Source of the DNA: an uncultured Christensenellaceae bacterium
GTDB taxonomy: Bacteria > Bacillota > Clostridia > Christensenellales > Borkfalkiaceae
DNA length: 26,073 bases
Direction: 5' to 3'
Assembly (NCBI GenBank): GCA_910587005.1
Contig: CAJULB010000012.1
Coordinates: forward strand, 1-26,073
A program made the position numbers and the translations under genes. Below are positions 22,174-26,073 of the stretch, piece after piece (the stretch's first letter is position 1; every line of letters begins with the position of its first letter). The notes beneath the pieces are model-generated. The model worked only from the letters and a program-made list of their open reading frames with translations. It did no database searches and was not told where the DNA came from.

Positions 22174-23466
22174 TTATGAATTTTTCTTCTTTACCGCGTT
22201 TCCGCCCGTAAGCAAAATCATTTTAGCGGCTTCAATGGAGTAAGCGTCCGCAATAACGGTAAGCTTTTTATCAAGCTTGCCGCGCGCAAGCACTTTGACC
22301 GCCGTTGCCTTTTTTGAAAAGCTTGAAATGCGCTTTTTAATTTCTTCAAGCGTGACCGTTTCACCGTCCGCAAAGTTTTTGCTTAACGTATCGATATTTA
22401 TTATGTCAAACTTTGTTTTATCGGAGGTTTCGTCCGTTTCCTCGATAAGCGCTACGGCTATTTCGTCCTGCAAAAGCTCGTTCGCCTCGCTCACAGTGAC
22501 CATATCTCTCGGTTTGAAAACGTCGCCGCTTTTTGCGTCTTCTTCTGTAAGAACTTTTACAAGCTTGCGCTCGATAAGCGGTTCAATATCTTCATAAGGA
22601 TACTGCTTCGCAAAGTCGGTTTCGGTATAATCTTCAAGCTTTTCGCGCCCGTCCATTGCAGTTGCAATCAAGTCTGCCGCATATTTCAGTCTTCTTTCGT
22701 TTTTTATGCGATAAAGACAGGGAATTTTTTCATAAGCCGCAACTTCGGACATATCGTCAACCTTGTACTTCGTTTCAACGTAATCGTTTGCGTTAAGCGC
22801 AAGGAACAGACAAACGCTTTTGCCCCTTATACAAAGCTTTGCGTAGGTTTTGCGCCCGCAATAGAAAGATTCACCCTTCCAGCTAATACGCGTTTTTACG
22901 CCGTTGTATGATAACAATTCGTTTTTAAGCGCGGAATAATAGTTTTTGACTTCCTCGCCTGACTGAATAAGCTTTGCCGTAAAGCTTTTGTTATATTTGA
23001 TAATTATGTATCTGACCGCGCCGTTGATACGCGCAACCGACCTTTGGGGCGCAACGTCGTACTCTTCCTCGTTTGCAATATCTTCAACGGTTTCTTCGTC
23101 GTCCACGTCTTCGTCTTCATTGTCGTCGGCTATCGTAACCTCTGCTACGGCCGTTTGGGTAACGCTTGCGCTTTCTTCCGCCCTTTCAGCGGTTTCAACT
23201 GTTTCCGCATTTACCTCCGCGGAATTATCATTTTGTGCCTGCGAGGAAGCTTCCGGAGTATGCGGTTCTTCTTGCGATTCTACCGTGTTTTCGGTTTGTA
23301 CTTTATTTTCAGAAACGCTGTCGGCCTTATTTGCTGATTTATTTTTTTTGCGAACGCTGAACACAATAAAAGCCATAACAGCTACAAGCAAAACCAAAGC
23401 CGCAACGCCTACCGCAACTGGAATAACGTAGTTGCCCGCAAGCAGAAAATTGCAAAAATTAAACAT
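22174..23466 (-). CDS. Membrane-anchored protein with acidic linker and uL15-like C-terminus
   Basis: A 430-residue protein of unknown function. One N-terminal transmembrane helix (about 14-38) is followed by a positive RKKNK stop-transfer patch, so most of the chain should be cytoplasmic. Residues 45-140 are a low-complexity, Glu/Asp/Ala-rich linker. Residues 151-270 form a basic, aromatic core (YIIIKYNKSFTAKLIQS, KTRISWKGESF, KLCIRGKSVCLFLAL) that I recall from uncharacterised clostridial proteins. Residues 354-424 (INIDTLSKNF, ETVTLEEI, KKATAVKVLARGKLDKKLTV, AYSIEAAKMILLTGG) resemble the C-terminal half of ribosomal protein uL15, including the VKVLxRGxLxKxLTV strand. This is by eye and needs profile confirmation. 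GAGGGG lies 8 nt before ATG 23466. The gene has its own promoter and terminator between pnp and uvrB. A membrane-ribosome or RNA link is speculation. Confidence 0.75.
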   Translation of the reverse strand: MFNFCNFLLAGNYVIPVAVGVAALVLLVAVMAFIVFSVRKKNKSANKADSVSENKVQTENTVESQEEPHTPEASSQAQNDNSAEVNAETVETAERAEESASVTQTAVAEVTIADDNEDEDVDDEETVEDIANEEEYDVAPQRSVARINGAVRYIIIKYNKSFTAKLIQSGEEVKNYYSALKNELLSYNGVKTRISWKGESFYCGRKTYAKLCIRGKSVCLFLALNANDYVETKYKVDDMSEVAAYEKIPCLYRIKNERRLKYAADLIATAMDGREKLEDYTETDFAKQYPYEDIEPLIERKLVKVLTEEDAKSGDVFKPRDMVTVSEANELLQDEIAVALIEETDETSDKTKFDIINIDTLSKNFADGETVTLEEIKKRISSFSKKATAVKVLARGKLDKKLTVIADAYSIEAAKMILLTGGNAVKKKNS

Positions 23467-23500
23467 TCCAAATACCCCTCGTAAAAATTAAAGTAACCCC

Positions 23501-23529
23501 ATTATACTACTGCTTTATTTAAAATTCAA
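23501..23529 (-). promoter_or_regulatory. Promoter of the uL15-like membrane protein gene
   Basis: Minus strand: TTGAAT (23529-23524, 4/6), 17-bp spacer, TATAAT (23506-23501). The leader is about 28 nt and holds GAGGGG at 23480-23475. Confidence 0.65.
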
Positions 23530-23540
23530 ATAAAATCCGC

Positions 23541-23575
23541 AAAAAAAATAATGAGCGGTTTTTGACCGCTCATTA
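23541..23575 (-). terminator. pnp terminator
   Basis: An 11-bp perfect stem (TAATGAGCGGT / ACCGCTCATTA) with a 5-nt loop is followed on the minus strand by a run of eight T residues. It lies 18 bp past the pnp stop codon. Confidence 0.9.
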
Positions 23576-23592
23576 ACAAATTTTTGTTATAT

Positions 23593-25686
23593 TTATGATA
23601 ACTTTTCAAGAAGTCGCAAATCGATGCCTTTATCGCCGATTTTGATAATTTCTACCTTGACAACGTCGCCGATTTTTACAACGTCCTCAACCTTTTCCAC
23701 ACGCTTGTCCGAAAGCTTGGAAATATGAATCATACCGTCCTTGCCGGGAGCGAACTCTACAAACGCACCGAAGTTCATAATTCTTACAACCGTGCCCACG
23801 AACATATCGCCGACTTCGGGGTCGTGCGCAATGCTTAAAATTATCGCTTTTGCCTTTTCAGCGTTCTCTGCGGGGCCTACGCAGGAAATATATCCGCGGC
23901 CGCTGTCGTCGCTGTTGAATTCGATTTCCGTGCCCGTTTCTTCCATAATCTTCTTGATTACGCAGCCCTGCTTACCGATAACGTCGCCGATTTTATCGGG
24001 GTCGATTTCAAAGTTGATAATCTTGGGAGCGTAAACGGAAAGCTGAGGCGCAACCTCGGGAACGACTTCAAGCATTTTTGAAAGAATGAACTGTCTGCCC
24101 TCGTTCGCCTGATTGATTGCGGTGTGCATAATCTCTTCGGAAATGCCCTTGATTTTAATATCCATCTGAATTGCGGTAATACCCTTTGTGGTACCCGCAA
24201 CCTTGAAGTCCATATCGCCGAGGAAGTCTTCAAGTCCCTGAATATCGGTAAGCACCTTGAAGTCGCCCGTTTCCTGATTTTTGATAAGTCCCATAGCGAC
24301 GCCTGCAACAGGCGCTTTGATGGGAACGCCGGCGTTCATAAGCGCCATTGTCGAACCGCACACGGATGCCATCGAGGACGAACCGTTTGACGAAAGAATG
24401 TCGTTAACCACTCTTATTGCATAGGGGAAGCTGTCCTCATCGGGAAGCACGGGAATGAGCGCGCGCTCTGCAAGTGCGCCGTGGCCGATTTCACGTCTGC
24501 CGGGTGAACGCAACGCCTTAGCTTCGCCCGTGCAGTAGCCGGGGAAGTTGTACTGATGCATATATCTTTTTGAAGTTTCTTCGTCAAGACCTTCAAGCTT
24601 CTGCGCTTCGGTAAGCATACCCAAAGTACAGGTTGTAAGCGTTTGGGTTTGTCCTCTCGTGAACACCGCCGAGCCGTGCACGCGGGGAAGAACTCCGCTT
24701 TCGCACCAAATAGGGCGGACGTCTTTCAGTCCTCTGCCGTCGGGGCGGATACCCTTGTCAAATATTTTTGCGCGAACCTTTTCCTTGGTCAGATAGTAAA
24801 GGCTGTCCTTAATTTCGCGCTTGTTGTCGGGATAAATAGTTGCAAAATGTTCTAAAATTTCAGCTTCCGCTTCGTTCTGGCGTCTTTCTCTTTCCTGTCT
24901 GTCGAATGTATCGATAGCCCAGTCGATTTTCGCGCTTGCGTATTCGCGTACGACCTTGTCAAGCTCTTCGGGAATGTGGTAAAGCTCGATTTCAAGCTTT
25001 GGTTTGCCGACTTCGGGAACGATTTTCTCTTCGATAAACTGGCAAATCTTTTTGATTTCCGCATGGCCGAACATAATCGCGCCGACCATTTCGTCGTTGG
25101 TTACTTCGTTCGCGCCCGCTTCAATCATCAAAATAGCGTCCTTCGTGCCCGCCAAATTCAAATGAATATCGCTCTTTTCGCGCTGGGCGAGGTCGGGGTT
25201 GATAACGTATTTTCCGTCCACCATACCGACCACAACCGAACCCGTGGGACCTGCCCAGGGAATATCGGAAATTGCAAGCGCAACGGACGAACCTATCATT
25301 GCCAAAGGCTCGGGCGAAACGTCGGGCTCAACCGAAATTGCCTGCGCGGTAACTACTACGTCGTTGAAAAGCCCCTTGGGGAAAAGCGGACGGAGAGGTC
25401 TGTCGATAAGTCTTGCAGTTAAAATAGCCTTGTCGCTTGCTCTGCCCTCGCGCTTTTTAAAGCCGCCGGGGATTTTACCGATTGAGTACATTTTCTCGTC
25501 GTAGTCAACCTGCAAAGGGAAAAAGTCCATACCGTCGCGGGGTGCTGCCGACATACAAACCGAAACCAGAACCGCGGTTTCGCCACATCTTACCACGCAC
25601 GAGCCGTTGGTCTGTTCGGCGTACTTGCCCGTCTCTATAACAACGTCCTTGCCGCCGACTTTGAGTATAAATTTTTTGAAATTCAT
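23593..25686 (-). CDS. pnp: Polynucleotide phosphorylase
   Basis: The 697-residue phosphorolytic 3'-5' exoribonuclease of RNA decay. Two RNase PH-like domains are present: the first has the RNA-contact loop GGFKKREGR (74-82) and RLIDRPLRPLF, the second has GQTQTLTT (345-352) and the catalytic acidic pair D487 and D493 in DFLGDMDFKVAG. A helical domain lies between them (about 240-300). The C-terminus has a KH domain (556-615; its GxxG loop is GKQG at 571-574) and an S1 domain (625-695). ATG 25686 is preceded by AAGGAG 8 nt upstream. The gene follows rpsO across a hairpin terminator, the usual rpsO-pnp order. A perfect 18-bp palindrome (25715-25732) in the leader may mediate control. Confidence 0.98.
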   Translation of the reverse strand: MNFKKFILKVGGKDVVIETGKYAEQTNGSCVVRCGETAVLVSVCMSAAPRDGMDFFPLQVDYDEKMYSIGKIPGGFKKREGRASDKAILTARLIDRPLRPLFPKGLFNDVVVTAQAISVEPDVSPEPLAMIGSSVALAISDIPWAGPTGSVVVGMVDGKYVINPDLAQREKSDIHLNLAGTKDAILMIEAGANEVTNDEMVGAIMFGHAEIKKICQFIEEKIVPEVGKPKLEIELYHIPEELDKVVREYASAKIDWAIDTFDRQERERRQNEAEAEILEHFATIYPDNKREIKDSLYYLTKEKVRAKIFDKGIRPDGRGLKDVRPIWCESGVLPRVHGSAVFTRGQTQTLTTCTLGMLTEAQKLEGLDEETSKRYMHQYNFPGYCTGEAKALRSPGRREIGHGALAERALIPVLPDEDSFPYAIRVVNDILSSNGSSSMASVCGSTMALMNAGVPIKAPVAGVAMGLIKNQETGDFKVLTDIQGLEDFLGDMDFKVAGTTKGITAIQMDIKIKGISEEIMHTAINQANEGRQFILSKMLEVVPEVAPQLSVYAPKIINFEIDPDKIGDVIGKQGCVIKKIMEETGTEIEFNSDDSGRGYISCVGPAENAEKAKAIILSIAHDPEVGDMFVGTVVRIMNFGAFVEFAPGKDGMIHISKLSDKRVEKVEDVVKIGDVVKVEIIKIGDKGIDLRLLEKLS

Positions 25687-25714
25687 ATATCCAAATCTCC
25701 TTCTGTTCTTGTGC

Positions 25715-25732
25715 CTGTAACGCCCGTTACAG
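25715..25732. promoter_or_regulatory. Perfect hairpin palindrome in the pnp leader
   Basis: CTGTAACG and CGTTACAG (8-bp arms, 2-bp centre) lie about 29 nt upstream of the pnp start, before the ribosome binding site. No T run follows on the minus strand, so it is not a terminator. It may be an RNA processing site or a DNA operator. Confidence 0.5.
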
Positions 25733-25751
25733 ACTAAAATTTTTACTTTTT

Positions 25752-25786
25752 AAAAGAAAAAAAGAGCGAGAAAAAACTACCCGCTC
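25752..25786 (-). terminator. rpsO terminator / rpsO-pnp attenuator
   Basis: On the minus strand the stem GAGCG/CGCTC has a 13-nt T-rich loop and is followed by TTTTTTTCTTTT, 9 bp past the rpsO stop. The short 5-bp stem suggests partial read-through into pnp, for which I see no strong separate promoter. Confidence 0.7.
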
Positions 25787-25795
25787 AATTTTCAA

Positions 25796-26050
25796 TTACT
25801 TTCTTAATCCCAGCGCAGCGACTATGGCACGGTATCTTTCGATGTCCTTGCTCTTCAAATAGTCCAAAAGACCGCGTCTGCGGCCGACCATTTTCAAAAG
25901 TCCGCGGCGGGAATGATTATCGTGAATGTGCTCTTTAAGGTGCTCGTTGAGGTGGTTGATTCTCTCGGTTAAAAGAGCAATCTGCACTTCGGGCGAACCG
26001 GTGTCGCCTTCCTTTAAAGCGTATTTTGCGATAATTTCCTGCTTTTCCAT
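25796..26050 (-). CDS. rpsO: 30S ribosomal protein S15
   Basis: The 84-residue small-subunit protein uS15, which binds 16S rRNA and helps assemble the platform. The sequence is complete and typical: TGSPEVQIALLTERINHLNEHL (17-38) and the HIHDNHSRRGLLKMVGRRRGLLDYL core (41-65). The length is slightly below the usual 88-89 residues. ATG 26050 has a perfect AGGAGG at 26065-26060, 9 nt upstream; the window ends 8 bp beyond it, so the promoter is not visible. It precedes pnp, as in most bacteria, separated by a short-stem terminator. Confidence 0.97.
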   Translation of the reverse strand: MEKQEIIAKYALKEGDTGSPEVQIALLTERINHLNEHLKEHIHDNHSRRGLLKMVGRRRGLLDYLKSKDIERYRAIVAALGLRK

Positions 26051-26073
26051 TTAATTTATCCTCCTATGGAAAT

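Noticed and set aside
24976..25422. Plus-strand open frame of 148 codons
   Set aside because: It lies antisense inside pnp, with composition of a shadow frame.
1..26073. CRISPR arrays, insertion sequences, prophage genes or attachment sites
   Set aside because: No regularly spaced repeats, transposase or integrase motifs, or long terminal repeats were seen; tRNA-Leu has no duplicated 3' end in the window.

Overview
The window reads as chromosomal core sequence of an uncultured, Spo0A-bearing member of the Clostridia (Bacillota), probably gut-associated. This is an inference from the spo0A homologue, AGGAGG-type ribosome binding sites, sigma-A promoters with 17-bp spacers, a CCA-encoding tRNA gene and the gene families present. 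I see no phage, transposon, integrase or CRISPR array. There are 18 protein genes (16 on the minus strand; only rlmI and pyk on the plus strand), one tRNA and RNase P RNA. Most transcription units are bounded by clear hairpin terminators.

Left third (1-9.1 kb): tRNA-Leu(CAA) with its own promoter; a Spo0A-like response regulator whose DNA-binding domain is intact but whose receiver pocket is degenerate; a YbiT/YkpA-type ABC-F protein; a heterodimeric ABC exporter pair overlapping by 8 bp; divergently, an RlmI-type 23S rRNA methyltransferase; and, convergent with that across a 21-bp perfect terminator stem, an M29 aminopeptidase.

Middle (9.1-17.1 kb): a self-contained efflux unit reading TetR regulator (TTG start, 34-bp palindromic operator), ABC ATPase, ABC-2 permease. 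The ATPase appears to have lost its last ~20 residues by a frameshift, because the missing tail is still readable in the -1 frame and ends 1 nt before the permease start. Then come rnpB, divergent pyruvate kinase, and a minus-strand cluster of a ferritin-like protein with two uncharacterised flavoproteins (HI0933/BaiN-like and COG2509-like).

Right third (17.2-26.07 kb): the uvrB-uvrA excision repair operon; a monocistronic, unannotated membrane-anchored protein with a long acidic linker, a basic/aromatic core domain and a C-terminal segment resembling ribosomal protein uL15; then pnp and rpsO in the widespread rpsO-pnp order.

The strongest candidates for new biology are the membrane-anchored uL15-like protein, the Spo0A with an altered acidic pocket, two promoters (exporter operon and uvrB) whose -10 boxes end only 9-10 nt before an ATG with no Shine-Dalgarno sequence (likely leaderless mRNAs), a 29-bp intergenic repeat present twice, and the split ATPase tail.
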